Origin: Rhizophagus sp. LPA8_4_AMF
Lineage: Eukaryota; Glomeromycota; Glomeromycetes; Glomerales; Glomeraceae
Direction: 5' to 3'
Length of the DNA stretch: 26,478 nucleotides
NCBI GenBank assembly: GCA_021464525.1
Contig: JADRCO010000785.1
Span: forward strand, 1 to 26,478
The notes under the pieces are model-generated. The model searched no databases. It was not told the origin of the DNA and saw only the letters and a list, made by a program, of their open reading frames with translations. Each line of letters starts with the position of its first letter. Positions within the stretch are counted from its first letter, which is position 1. A program made the translations under genes and the position numbers. Positions 9,255 to 19,022 of this stretch are shown here, piece after piece.

Positions 9255-9856
9255 TTTAAATAAAATTTTTAATTTATGTTTGGATAAATTATTTTTTTTT
9301 TATTTTTTAAGTGAAAAATATACTTATACTAACCAAAAAACTTATTTATTCAAAAAAAAATTATTTATTTTGATTATATCACCAATCCAAACTTAAGGGC
9401 TGAAAGAATGAAAAAAAATTAGTAAAATAATAATAAGCCTAAAAGATGAAATAAATATACTATGCCTATACATATATGATGATAAAAAAAATGTATAAAA
9501 ATAGTAAATAAAAACTTACATAAAAAAATATTAGTATAAGAGAACCAAAAATATTGAAAATTCAATTTTTAAAAAAAGGGAAAGAAAAATTATTAAAATC
9601 TTGGTTTTAAAAAACCAAAAATATTATAAAAACTAATGAATATAAATTGCTTGATTTCTTGATTTCTGGAATGTCTGATTTTGTCTGATGTAAAAGATGT
9701 TTTATTTCTATATTGGATGATGAAATATCTTCAAAAATGGTAATTTTAATACAACCATTACAAGTGTAACAGTTTATTGGTTACCTAGTACGACGCTTTT
9801 GAAAATCAGGATGCTTTCTTAATTTTTTGGCTAAAAGCAACAATAATAATAGGTAA
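9255..9856. other. Gene-free AT-rich stretch
   Basis: The stretch is low-complexity A/T DNA with poly-A and poly-T runs. No open frame of coding character, no inverted ends and no array homology were seen. Confidence 0.4.
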
Positions 9857-10188
9857 TTATTGACTTTGATTTTTTTTCATACATGTAGTAATATCTAAAT
9901 TATTTAAACAAAAAATAAGTACTGTAAATATAAAGATCGGTTTATTATATAAAAAATTAAAAAATCTATCGCATTTAAATAAATTGCTTTCCGCACATCC
10001 ATGCATTTTCAGCTGGCCTTTTCTTTTGAATTTCCTTAATATAGCAATATTTACAGCACAAGAAAATGTAAAAACATTTCTTACATTTTCTTGATTTTCG
10101 GATCCTCTTCCAATATTGCCCGTATTTTCAAATATATCAAGAGCTTCTGATGAAAATTTGGCCAACTCAGTTGATATTTGATCATCGG
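9857..10188 (-). other. Unidentified open frame, possible gene remnant
   Basis: A frame open from 10188 to 9857 reads ADDQISTELAKFSSEALDIF, then ENTGNIGRGSENQENVRNVF, and continues for about 100 residues with a normal-looking amino-acid mix. It is richer in G and C than the surrounding DNA. There is no ATG near its head; the first in-frame start-like codon is TTG at 10165. The last 40 residues look less protein-like. A Tc1-like element lies directly upstream at 10201, so the 5' end of an older gene may have been cut off there. Family unknown. Confidence 0.22.
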
Positions 10189-10200
10189 CTTATACAATTA

Positions 10201-10473
10201 CTGTATTTTGCGGTTAGTAAGCAGGGAGTCCTTAACTTACAGTAAGGGTGTACGATATTAACGTGTGGACTGACCGAGTTTAGGAGGTATGCACTTGCAT
10301 GTAATAGCGTTAACGTTAACACCGGCCAGTTCGTACGTTAATATTGTACACCCCCACTGTACATTAAGGAATCCCTAGTAAGCACCCCGAAAATAGTCAC
10401 CCCTGGCCAGAATTATGGCGATTTTGGCCAAAATTATGAGGATCTTGCCCAGCATTAAGTCCGCAAAATACGG
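10201..10473. mobile_element. Small Tc1/mariner-like element carrying a nested MITE
   Basis: TA (10199-10200), then CTGTATTTTGCGG at the left end; CCGCAAAATACGG (10461-10473), then TA (10474-10475) at the right. The terminal repeats are 13 bp with one mismatch, flanked by TA on both sides, as expected for Tc1/mariner insertion. Without the inner insertion the element is about 112 bp, with an interior built on GGCCAAAATTATG, so it is non-autonomous. It must be older than the element inside it. Confidence 0.65.
10215..10384. mobile_element. 152-bp MULE-like MITE with perfect 9-bp target duplication
   Basis: TAGTAAGCA at 10215-10223 is repeated exactly at 10376-10384. Between them lies a 152-bp element (10224-10375). 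It starts GGGAGTCCTTAACTTACAGT and its other end reads, in reverse complement, GGGATTCCTTAATGTACAGT. The inverted arms extend about 45 bp. Ends of GGG...CCC with a 9-bp duplication point to the Mutator-like superfamily. The centre holds GTTAACGTTAAC, itself palindromic. It is inserted in the Tc1-like element. Confidence 0.75.
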
Positions 10474-10502
10474 TATTTGCTGTTATTCGTCGATGCTTTG
10501 AG

Positions 10503-10592
10503 TAGGGATGGCAACGGTCGGTCATGGTCGGTCATCGGTCGGTCATAACCGGTCAAGAACCTTTGACCGACCGACCGTTCTGACCGACCGCT
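10503..10592. mobile_element. hAT-like transposon end with GGTCGGTCA subterminal repeats
   Basis: TAGGGATGGCAACGG at 10503-10517 is a typical hAT terminus. It is followed by at least three GGTCGGTCA units and then by the reverse complement GACCGACCGACC, so the whole stretch can fold into a long hairpin. The matching other end was not found in the window, so this is probably an isolated end or a very short foldback derivative. Confidence 0.45.
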
Positions 10593-11230
10593 ATGGAAAA
10601 AATAAGTTTTTATATACATATTTTTAATTATTAGCAAATAATAAAATCGTATTTTGTCTTATATAGTAAACATTCATACTAGTTACTACTACTCACTAAT
10701 ATCGTGTTTTCCATTCTTTTTTGATTGCAAAGAAAACAAATCATTTTGAGGAAAAAAATTCCTTTTCGGAACGAATAATATAAAATGTACTGTATATGTT
10801 ACAAAACAATGTAATATATATCAATGTAGACATAAGCAAGCCAAAAAACGTGCGCCAAAGTCACATGGAAGAAGAAATTTGTTGATGATACTGGGGTAAA
10901 TAAAATGTTTAGCGAAATTTCATATGATTAGAAATACAAGTCATATATCACTTATCACTTGCAGATTCTATCATATGAATTATGAATTTACCCGAAAATT
11001 ATCCATTCTTAATGTAGGAGAGAATATAATAGATGAAAACAGCAAATAACATGAGAATAACTTGAACCGTTAAAAGGTCTGTCCCGTATGCGTTACATTT
11101 TATTTTACATTACATATTATTACGAAAAAAAATGTAACAAGCTTGATATATTAAATAGTTCCACGCACTCTCTAGAAAAAATAATGAAAAAGCATCTACA
11201 TATTATACTTATTGTTATATGAACATATAA
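10593..11230. other. Gene-free stretch 3' of the membrane-protein gene
   Basis: AT-rich, no coding-like frame. It contains the presumed 3' untranslated region of the minus-strand gene ending at 11231; no definite polyadenylation signal can be singled out in such A/T-rich DNA. Confidence 0.35.
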
Positions 11231-12429
11231 TTACACGTCAGGTGTCTTGACAGCATGTTCGTAGAAATCCGTTTCTACATAGTATTTTGCAAGTAAGTTC
11301 TTGAATTCAGTTTGATTGCTTAGATTACTCGTTTCAGTACCACTAACACTATCCTTTTCCTCTTCTTCCGAGATATTTAACTTTGTGCTTCTTTCACCTT
11401 TAATTTTCCCAAATTCCTCATGAAGTTTCTTCCTATCCTGTTTTATGAATATAAAACGTGACACGAACCCGAATGGATCCACTTTTTTTCCACCAAAGAG
11501 AAAGCCGAAAATTCCCCAGATGCCAAGATAACCACCGATATTAGTAAGAAGGTCAGCTAGAGTGAGGGATGGATTTTCAACCTGCGCTACAATGTTCTCG
11601 GGTGCAATGATCCCGACATCATATGCTGCTGACGGTCGAGAGTAATCTATAAAACCAAATGTTCCTATGGAAGATAGCTGAAAATTTCGATAAGAGCTTC
11701 CATTCAAAGCTTTATGGCGAGTTTCTGCATATTGGAATAAGCCACCTACACCACTAAAAAATAGAAATCCTACATTACTAAATTTGTTTCCCTGAGGCAT
11801 GGATTGGGTCCAGTCCATCTCATTGTTGGTATCACCAATGAAGACAAAAGCACCGCGATCACTATTACTAACAATACTGCCTATGCTAGCATTCTCATCT
11901 TGACCAAAACCTAAGACATAAAACCCTCCAGCGTTACCCCTCAGCTTTGACGATGAAGACGATGTGCCGTTAAAAAATCTGCATTTACCATTGTTCCCTA
12001 TAAGATCACTAAAGTCACCGATTAAATCATCAGGTAGCTCAGCTTTATTAATATAGTTATTAAAATTGGTATAATAATCGGCTTTATAAAATGTTGGTCC
12101 ATTATGTATTGAACAGACAAGTATAGATGGTGGACTTTTGTTCTCTTCTACCGTCACAGAAAACTTGGGGGATCATGGATCATTTTATAAACATTATATA
12201 CGATAACTCCTATCAAGCCAGCAGTTAGAAGCAAGAAAACGATTAACTTAAATATTCTTGTGTGGACGCTTAGAGTATTGTCAACAACGAAAATTTGTTT
12301 GCGGAGGTGTGGAAATTGATAAATTCGTACGATGAATATAAGAATTATGATGGCTACGAAAATTATGGCTACAGCGATAGCGAACAAGCCGGGTATGCCA
12401 TTGAAAATCTCATACAACTTATGATCCAT
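11231..12429 (-). CDS. Multi-pass membrane protein, unknown family, split by one frameshift
   Basis: ATG at 12429, TAA at 11231-11233. The first frame gives 88 residues with two hydrophobic helices (about 12-34 and 62-80), then DPP. The second frame continues from FSVTVEENKSPPSILVCS for about 310 residues. The two meet at a run of five C (plus-strand G, 12167-12171); six would give one continuous protein of about 400 residues. This is either a recent lesion or a base-calling error. After the second helix come a cysteine (LVCS), a serine-rich segment with NGT and NGSS glycosylation sequons, and then LADLLTNIGGYLGIWGIFGF, a hydrophobic segment ending in GGKK. A charged tail of about 95 residues follows, with EEEEKD and a final LLAKYYVETDFYE. 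The arrangement recalls two-helix channels with a large outer loop (DEG/ENaC type), but only loosely. A TATA-like TATAAAAATATT lies at about 12453-12464. No homology to the BTB-TLDc array. Confidence 0.65.
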
Positions 12430-12908
12430 ATTATACTTTTTAGTTTTTTACTAATATTTTTATACTTTCGGGTTGTGTGAAACAAGAATAGCGAGTATAT
12501 TTTTGTCTTTCTATTGATATTTTTATTTCTTTCTGTAGTATTATTTTTATGGTTAATTTATAAGGAACTCAAAACCCATCATTTCTCAATAGTATCTAAG
12601 TTAATTCAATTCTTCCACTACTCTGTTGATTGTTCTCGTTACAGTGGCAAATGCATCATTGTTTAGCAAATCATTTACGGTACATGCATGATTTGAAACG
12701 CACGTGAAATTTTATGCAAACAAGTTCATGGCGATCAAATCCTAAAATGGTATGTGCTATTTTATAAATAGCTAGTTTCAAATCTTGTATTCGTTTGACC
12801 TATCCTTGAAGTCTTTATTGAGATAAAACCAGGGCCCAGAACAATATATTTATAGATAACAAAAAAGGTTAAAACTTTTATTATAGCTCTACACAAGGTT
12901 TTTACACT
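12430..12908. other. Upstream region of the membrane-protein gene
   Basis: No gene seen. It should hold the promoter of the minus-strand gene ending at 12429. Apart from the TATA-like stretch next to the start, no regulatory motif can be supported. Confidence 0.3.
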
Positions 12909-13575
12909 CCGAACAATACTGATATAGGTGTGAGGAGACAACGGCGTCGCAACCTTAGTAGCCTTTATTTAGTTGTAATTTAAAAATGCGTATAATTGGT
13001 CAAGAAATTTTAATATAGTTAGATTTTAACTTTTGTATAACTTTAATTAGATTTTAAGATAGTAAAATATTGATTTTGATATATTATTTGGAGATAAGTT
13101 TCCTTTTTTAGAAATGGAACTCTGTTACATATACCACGATCAATAAATATAGATCTTTTTTTTTCGAAAAATTCCGCAAAATGTTTCGTTGAAAATATTG
13201 TAAAGAATATGTTGCCCACATTGTTCATGATAATAATAGTATGTGGATGTGGAAAAAATCAATTAAATTAAATCGCAAATATAAAGTTTTTTCAAGCCAA
13301 CTACGAATTAAAATATTGAGGGTTTAGATGAAGAATGGATTCAGATGTATACAATAATATAGATGAATGTGACTTTTACAGGTTGTTGATGAAAGTGACG
13401 AATAGAATAATCGATTAAATTTTAAATTAATTTAAGGTTGGAGGGTTAAATGCATATTTTACAAAAATTTCAGGAGTCAGGAGCTATAAATGCATGCTGA
13501 CCATAGTCAAAAGTGTTGCGTACAGCTAATAGTAATTTTTTTTTGTTGGATCCCGCCTATATTAGTATTGTTCGG
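12909..13575. repeat. Inverted repeat pair, 22 bp, about 670 bp apart
   Basis: CCGAACAATACTGATATAGG at 12909-12928 (match extends to 12930) is matched in reverse complement at 13554-13575, with two mismatches in 22. The sequence between is AT-rich, without a convincing gene; one 61-residue minus-strand frame at 13043-13228 has no recognised family. It could be a non-autonomous element or two oppositely placed copies of one repeat. Confidence 0.4.
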
Positions 13576-13604
13576 GGTTCTTCCTCAAAAAAAAAAAAAA
13601 AAAA
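13545..13604 (+). mobile_element. Possible 3' end of a poly(A) retroposon
   Basis: GGATCCCGCCTATATTAGTA continues through GTTCGGGGTTCTTCCTC and ends in a run of 18 A (13587-13604). Array-spacer homology begins at the very next base. A defined sequence ending in poly(A) exactly at a homology boundary is how SINE or LINE insertions look. The 5' end and a target duplication were not identified. Confidence 0.35.
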
Positions 13605-14461
13605 TTAATCCTTGCTAATATAAAAAATAAACAACATTTTATGATTTATTTTTTTATGAGCGATATTAAGCTAAAGGATCAATAGTAAAAAAGAAGAGGC
13701 ATAATTTCAGTTTTTATCAAACGAGTAAAATTCAATCTGTTTAATAGTTATCATAAATCTTAGTATTATCGGTAGTATCGATACTATTCATAAATTAGAT
13801 GACTAGTTATTAGTTATCGGTAGAAAAATTTTTGACCATCATTCTCGATATTTTGCTTTTATTAAATATATTTATTCTAAGAAATTTATACGTAAAGGCA
13901 ATAGTTTGTGAAATTTAGTGAACATTATTTCTATTCAATTAGGGCGAGATATTATGATAATTACAATAATTATAACTTAATAAATTTAATTGTGTTGAAT
14001 AATTAATTATTGATATTTAAAGCATACACTAAAAAATAATGAACTGAATAAATATAAAGTAAAAAGTAATAGTCAACCCAAAGTTATGTTTACCGTTGTG
14101 TTGGAGAGTCTCGCTGGCACGCCCTCTCGTTTTTCATATATACCGAGACAGAGATGAGTTAGCAATACTATAAATTAAAGTATAAAAGAAAATCACTAAA
14201 ATACTTTTGCTTAAAGTTAAATGGCGTGTATTATGAGAGACAATTAGACTAATGATCTGAGATAAAATTCATGAAAATGAAAATAATATATGAAAAATGA
14301 ATAAAAACATAAAACATGAATAAAACAGTAATTTAAGCTGCATTCAAATTTTTCTTAAAGAATTTGCATAAGAATAATACAGTATGTATAAATCTTAGTA
14401 TTTTGAATATTTCTAAATTAAATGTTATAATTTCATCCGGTGTGAAAGATGATATTGTATA
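13605..14461. other. Array spacer without its upstream gene
   Basis: This matches the spacer right of copy 1 and that at 16140-17060 (CCTTGCTAATAT, GGATCAATAGTA, TTTATACGTAAAGG, ACCGAGACAGAGATGAGTTAG). Array copies are expected on both sides, but the gene that should lie to the left is missing and replaced by the poly(A)-ended block. No coding sequence is seen here. Confidence 0.5.
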
Positions 14462-15980
14462 TTAAATTTTTGTAATTTGAAATACTTCATAATCTTCTAT
14501 GGTAAATAGATCTTCGGTATCTCTTATCTTTTTTTCATAATAATTATTTCTACAATATCTATGACTATAATCTTCAAATTCACTATAACTTGAATATATA
14601 ATAAGATCTTTTCCAAAATATGGACCAATATTAGAACCATTATAAAATGCATATTCTGTATTTTCTATATTACTAATAATTGCATCTTTAATATTATTAA
14701 TCTTAAAAGAAAAAATAAAACTATCTTTAGTTTTACACCAATCACCAGTGGATTCCCATTTTAAAGGATTATATCCACCAAGAATTTCTTCTGTTCCTTT
14801 CACTTTAATAAAAGTAACAGTATAAAGTATATCATTACATAATTCATGAAACTTATTAGGGGTAAATCCATCCCGACTTCCTCTTAACAATAATTGAAAT
14901 TTGTATGGTAAATATAATTCTCTTAAATAATCAAATTTATTATTAATTACCATTTTATCAATCCGTCTTGAAATTGTTGAAACAATACTTAAATTATTAA
15001 CAATTTTTGAATCAATAATTTCATCATTTTTAATATTTCTAGGAAGTGAAATATCATTGGTTGGTTCACTATCAGGATCCAGATGAGAATTTAATAAATC
15101 TTCATAAAGTTGACTTTTTAAGAGTTTTTTATAAGGATGAACTTTTTGTAAGAACTCTTTTGATGATAGACTAAAAAATCTAACTAAGGGTAAGCAATGT
15201 TGTAAAGTATTTTCAATTGTTTTGAGATTTTCATCTGACCAAGTATTAGGATCTGGAAGAATCGTTGGATTTTGTGCAAGACCCCATTTTAATACATGTT
15301 CCCAAACTTCAATTTCTTTCATTTGTAAATCATCTCTTTTAATAAGTTGAACCAAAGATTTTTCAGGAAGTGAAGTGAAATCAAGTGATTTAAATATTTT
15401 CTCTGGAGAGTTTGCCATAATATCTGTACAAAATTGTTGAAGTTCCAACAAAGAATTTGATTGGAAGCTTGTTCGATGAATAAGTTCAAAATGCTGGCCC
15501 ATCCATTTAGATTTACTCTCAATAAAATATTTCTGTAAATAATCAACTATCTCTTGAAGAAGCAGCTCACTCGCAGCCAGTAAAATCTTGAAAATCTCCC
15601 CAGTGTCTTGATCATTTAATGAAAGAATACCACCATAAATATACCTATACGAAAAATTTAAAGTTCGAATTAAAAATTTGAGTCTATGATATTTCATAAC
15701 AGGTTAATTGTACACAAACTTACTTTAAAATAATGTGAAAGACTTCGGGCGAAATATTTGATAATTTAATATGAGCTAATATATTCTCTTTATTTCGACT
15801 TTTGTTAGAAGCCAAAATTCTTCGCAAGTATGGAGAACGGTAACACAAAATGCTCGTGTGCGCACGAAAGATTTTTACATTAGGATCTTCACCAACTTCA
15901 ATTGTAATATCATAATATTCATCATCCTCTAATAACTCAATATAGTTTTGACTTAATTTTGAAAGAAATTGCGTTGACAT
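14462..15980 (-). CDS. BTB-BACK-TLDc protein, intact (array copy 3)
   Basis: Exon 1 is 15724-15980, the intron 15645-15723 (79 b) and exon 2 14462-15644. The spliced frame is 480 codons including TAA, or 479 residues. Start MSTQFLSKLSQNYIELLEDD is shared by all copies. BTB spans about residues 19-128 (YDITIEV, FRAHTSILCYRSPYLRRIL, YIYGG). BACK is about 130-235 (IFKSLDFTSLPEKSL, VWEHVLKWG), then RFFSLSSKEF and a linker. TLDc is from about 320 to the end: LLLRGSRDGF at 337, FIKVKGTEEILGGYNPLKW, SFIFSFK, GPYFGKDLIIY and FTIEDYEVFQI. By family knowledge BTB-BACK proteins act as oligomers or CUL3 ubiquitin-ligase adaptors. TLDc domains occur in OXR1/NCOA7 proteins, which protect against oxidative stress and bind V-ATPase. 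No signal peptide or membrane segment; cytosolic or nuclear. Its BTB exon is almost identical to that of copy 1. Confidence 0.9.
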
Positions 15981-15995
15981 ATTTTAGGTAAAAAA

Positions 15996-16120
15996 AAAAA
16001 TGGTTTAATGTGGGAGAAAGTGCATAATACTATAAAAGTTTAAAGTATGGTGAATTTATTTATTAATGGTGCAGATTCTTTCCAAATTAAAAAATTAAGT
16101 TTTCACTACGTCATAGTCTG
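15996..16120 (-). promoter_or_regulatory. Conserved upstream module of copy 3 with TGACGTA core
   Basis: The block 16071-16120 matches 4311-4360 almost base for base. TGACGTA lies at 16107-16113, about 127-133 bp before the ATG at 15980. The pyrimidine run CTTTCTCCCACATTAAAC, read toward the gene, lies closer to the start at about 16004-16021. Confidence 0.45.
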
Positions 16121-17069
16121 TCGAGAATTATTTATTATTATGCAATAAACAATAAAAAAAATGAAAATCTTCGCTAATATTAAAATAAACAAATAAACAA
16201 CATTTATGAATACTAGTATTAAGCCAGAGGATCAATAATAATAAAATAGACGAGACTTATTTCGGTTTTAATCAAGTGAATGAAAATTTAATAACTGTTG
16301 ATACTAGTCTTATATATTTTAATTTTTATTTGATATTGAAATGATTAGTTATTTAGTTAACGGGTTGATCATCGATCATTTTTAGTGAATATGTTTGTAT
16401 AGAGTATTTGCAAGTTACTCATGTTCATTCTCGATATTTCATGTATTTATTAGTTTATAAACTAGCTTTTTAGAAAACTTTTAGCGACTAAGAAATTTAT
16501 ACATAAAAGTTTGTGAAATTTAGTGACCATAATTTTATATTCAATTAGAGCGAGATATTGAATAGTTACAATAGTTACAGCTTATTAAATTTAGTTGTGA
16601 AACAAATATTGGTGTTCCACACGTTCATTAAAATATATAGATTGGGTAATCAACTCACGTTGGAGAGTAAAATTTTCCCACGCTATCATGACCTCCCGTT
16701 TTTCATGAAAAAAAAATAAAAAATTGTATATTTTGTATACCGTGACGGAGAGGTGAGTTAGTAATACTATAAATTAAAATAGAATTAAACAATTTCTATT
16801 TGAAAGTTGAATTTGTGTAATGCTAAGAATCTAAGATGAAATAATGAAATAAAATTTTGAAATAATTTATTGGATAAATACAAACTGAATAAATGTATAA
16901 CAATATAAATAAAACAGCAATTAAGACGCATTCAAAGTTTTTTTTAAGACTTTGCATAAGAATAACATATATAAACCTTATATTAGAAATAGTTCTAAAT
17001 TAAACTTTATGTTTCAAATGAAATTAATACACTTAATCCGATGTATCCGATGTAAAAGATATTGTATAT
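16121..17069. other. Array spacer between copies 3 and 4
   Basis: No gene. This is the same spacer type as 4361-5351 and 13605-14461, somewhat shorter, with a block around CCGTGACGGAGAGGTGAGTT matching ACCGAGACAGAG...GAGTTAG of the others. Confidence 0.5.
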
Positions 17070-18590
17070 TTATCTTTTTGTGATTTGAAATACTTCATAA
17101 TCTTCTATAGTAAATGAGTCATTAGTATCTCTTATCTTTTTTTCATAATATTTATTTCTACAATATTTGTGATTATAATTTTTATATTCACCATAACTTG
17201 AATATATAATAAGGTCTTCTCCAAAATATGGACCAAAATCAGGGCCATTATAAAATGCATATTTTGTATTTTCTATATTACTAATGATTGCATCTTTAGC
17301 ATTATTATTCTTAAAAGAAAAAATAAAACTATCTTTAGTAGATTCATTCTGCAAATAAGAAGATTCCCATTTTAAGGGATTATATCCACCAAGAATTTCT
17401 TCCGTTCCTTTCACTTTAATAAATGTAACAGTATAAAGTATATTATTACATAATTCATGGAACTTATTAGGGGTAAATCCATCCCGACTTCCTCTTAACA
17501 ATAATTGAAATTTGTATGGTAAATATAAGTCTCTTAAATGATCAAATTTACTATTAATTACCATTTTATCAATCCGTCTTGAAATTGTTGAAATAATATT
17601 TAAATTATTAACAATTTTTGAATCAATAATTTCATCATTTTTAATATTTCTAGGAAATGAAATATTATCGGTTGGTTCGCTATCAGGATCCAAATGAGAA
17701 TTTAATAAATCTTCATAAAGCTGACGTTTTAATAGTTTCTTATAAGGACGAACTTTTTGCAAGAATTCTTTGGATGATAAACTAAAAAATCTGACTAAAG
17801 ATAAACAATTCTGTAAGGTATTTTCTATTGTTTTGAAATCGTCGTCTGACCAAGTATTAGGATCTGAAAGAATCGTGGGATTTTGTGCAAGACCCCATTT
17901 TAATACATGTTCCCAAACCTCAATTTCTTTCATTTGTAAATCATCTTTTTTAATAAGTTGTACTAAAGATTTTTCGGGAAGTGAAGTGAAATCAAGTGAT
18001 TTAAATATTTTTTCTGGAGAGTTTGCCATAAAATTCGTACAAAATTGTTGAAGTTCTAACAAAGAATTTGATTGAAAACTTGTTCTATGAACAAGTTCAA
18101 AATGTTGTTCTATCCATTCAGACTTATTCTCAATAAAATAATTCTGTAAATAATCAACTACCTCTTGAAGAAGCAGCTCTTCCGCAGCCAATAAAACTTT
18201 GAAAATCTCTGAAGTATCTTGATCATTTAATGAAAGAATACCACCATAAATATACCTATACAAAATTTTAAATTTCTTATTTGATTATTTGGAAAATTTA
18301 TGGTATTACTTATTAATTTATTTAATATAAACTTACTTTAAAATAGTTTGAAAGACCTCAGGTGATATATTTGGTAGCTTAATATGAGACAAAATATTGG
18401 CTTTATTTTTTTTATTAGACGCCAAAGTTCGTCGTAAATATGGAGAACGATAACACAAAATATTCATATGAGAACGAAAGATTCTCACATTAGGATCTTC
18501 ACCAACTTCAATTGTAATATCATAATATTCATCATCCGCCAATAATTCAATATAATTTTGACTTAGTTTTGAAAGAAATTGTGTTGACAT
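17070..18590 (-). CDS. BTB-BACK-TLDc protein, intact (array copy 4)
   Basis: Exon 1 is 18337-18590, the intron 18256-18336 (81 b) and exon 2 17070-18255, giving 479 residues. Exon 1 is one codon shorter than in the other copies (ASNKKNKANIL), and it has RSHMNIL where copy 3 has RAHTSIL. BACK and the RFFSLSSKEFLQKVRPYKKLL segment are close to copy 3. TLDc keeps LLLRGSRDGFTPNKFHELC, KVKGTEEILGGYNPLKW, SFIFSFK, GPYFGEDLIIYSS and FTIEDYEVFQI. It has its own insert SSYLQNEST, where others have a GW-K stretch. The exposed-looking tail SSYGEYKNYNHKYCRNK is copy specific. The role is the same as for copy 3. The BTB exon is clearly more diverged from copies 1 to 3 than exon 2 is, so exon 2 and exon 1 have different histories. 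Confidence 0.9.
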
Positions 18591-18707
18591 AATTTAAAAG
18601 TGTAAATTAAATATGGAGAGAAATGAGAGAAATATAATTAATTATTGAGTAAATTTATAAGTTTTACTTATGTAACACAACTATTCAAATATAGTCAAAA
18701 TGAAAGA

Positions 18708-18755
18708 TGGAAATTTTTTCCAAATAAAATTAAGGTTTTTAATACGTCATGATTT
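18708..18755 (-). promoter_or_regulatory. Upstream module of copy 4 with TGACGTA core
   Basis: Read toward the gene it gives CATGACGTATTA, then CTTAATTTTATTTGGAAAAA. TGACGTA at 18743-18749 is 153-159 bp before the ATG at 18590. Order and spacing are as in copies 1 and 3, in spite of more sequence drift, which supports selection on the core. Confidence 0.4.
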
Positions 18756-18779
18756 TGTTGCCAATCATTTATCAAATAA

Positions 18780-19022
18780 TCGCATGAATTTTTAAAATTT
18801 CCCTATTTAACATGTATTAAATCTTCAATTTCATCTGCTATTTTGAAAGCAGCAATGGATATTATAACAAAGTATACGTTAACGGAGACTAATGAGAAAC
18901 TTATTGAATTAATCAAACGGATTATACTATATAATCGATTTAAAATACTATCAAATATAAATAATGAATGGTTGCCTTTGGAAGTAGAGAAATTTCTTAT
19001 TGAGTTATTCAATTCAAGATAA
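18780..19022 (+). pseudogene. Plus-strand coding-like fragment, possible terminal exon
   Basis: A frame open from 18780 to TAA (19020-19022) reads SSAILKAAMDIITKYTLTET, then NEKLIELIKRIILYNRFKIL and NNEWLPLEVEKFLIELFNSR. The mix of charged and hydrophobic residues, with helices evident, looks far more like a protein than the minus-strand frame over the same DNA. The only in-frame ATG is internal (AMDII, about 18852). Candidate splice acceptors such as TTTTGAAAG or AAAGCAG near 18845 would allow a last exon of about 57 residues. It runs divergently from copy 4. No family is recognised. It may be the leftover end of a gene broken by array growth. Confidence 0.35.

Noticed and set aside
10455-10637. 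Minus-strand frame of 60 codons
   Set aside because: It reads through the GGTCGGTCA transposon repeats (RPMTDHDRPL) and is repeat derived.
12295-12480. Plus-strand frame of 61 codons
   Set aside because: Antisense to the N-terminal membrane helices of the gene at 11231-12429.
13043-13228. Minus-strand frame of 61 codons starting with ATG
   Set aside because: It looks partly protein-like (FAEFFEKKRSIFIDRG) but is short, has no recognised family and lies between inverted repeats; not enough to call a gene.
15319-15546. Minus-strand frame of 75 codons within copy 3
   Set aside because: It is an alternative frame of exon 2, overlapping the conserved BACK frame.
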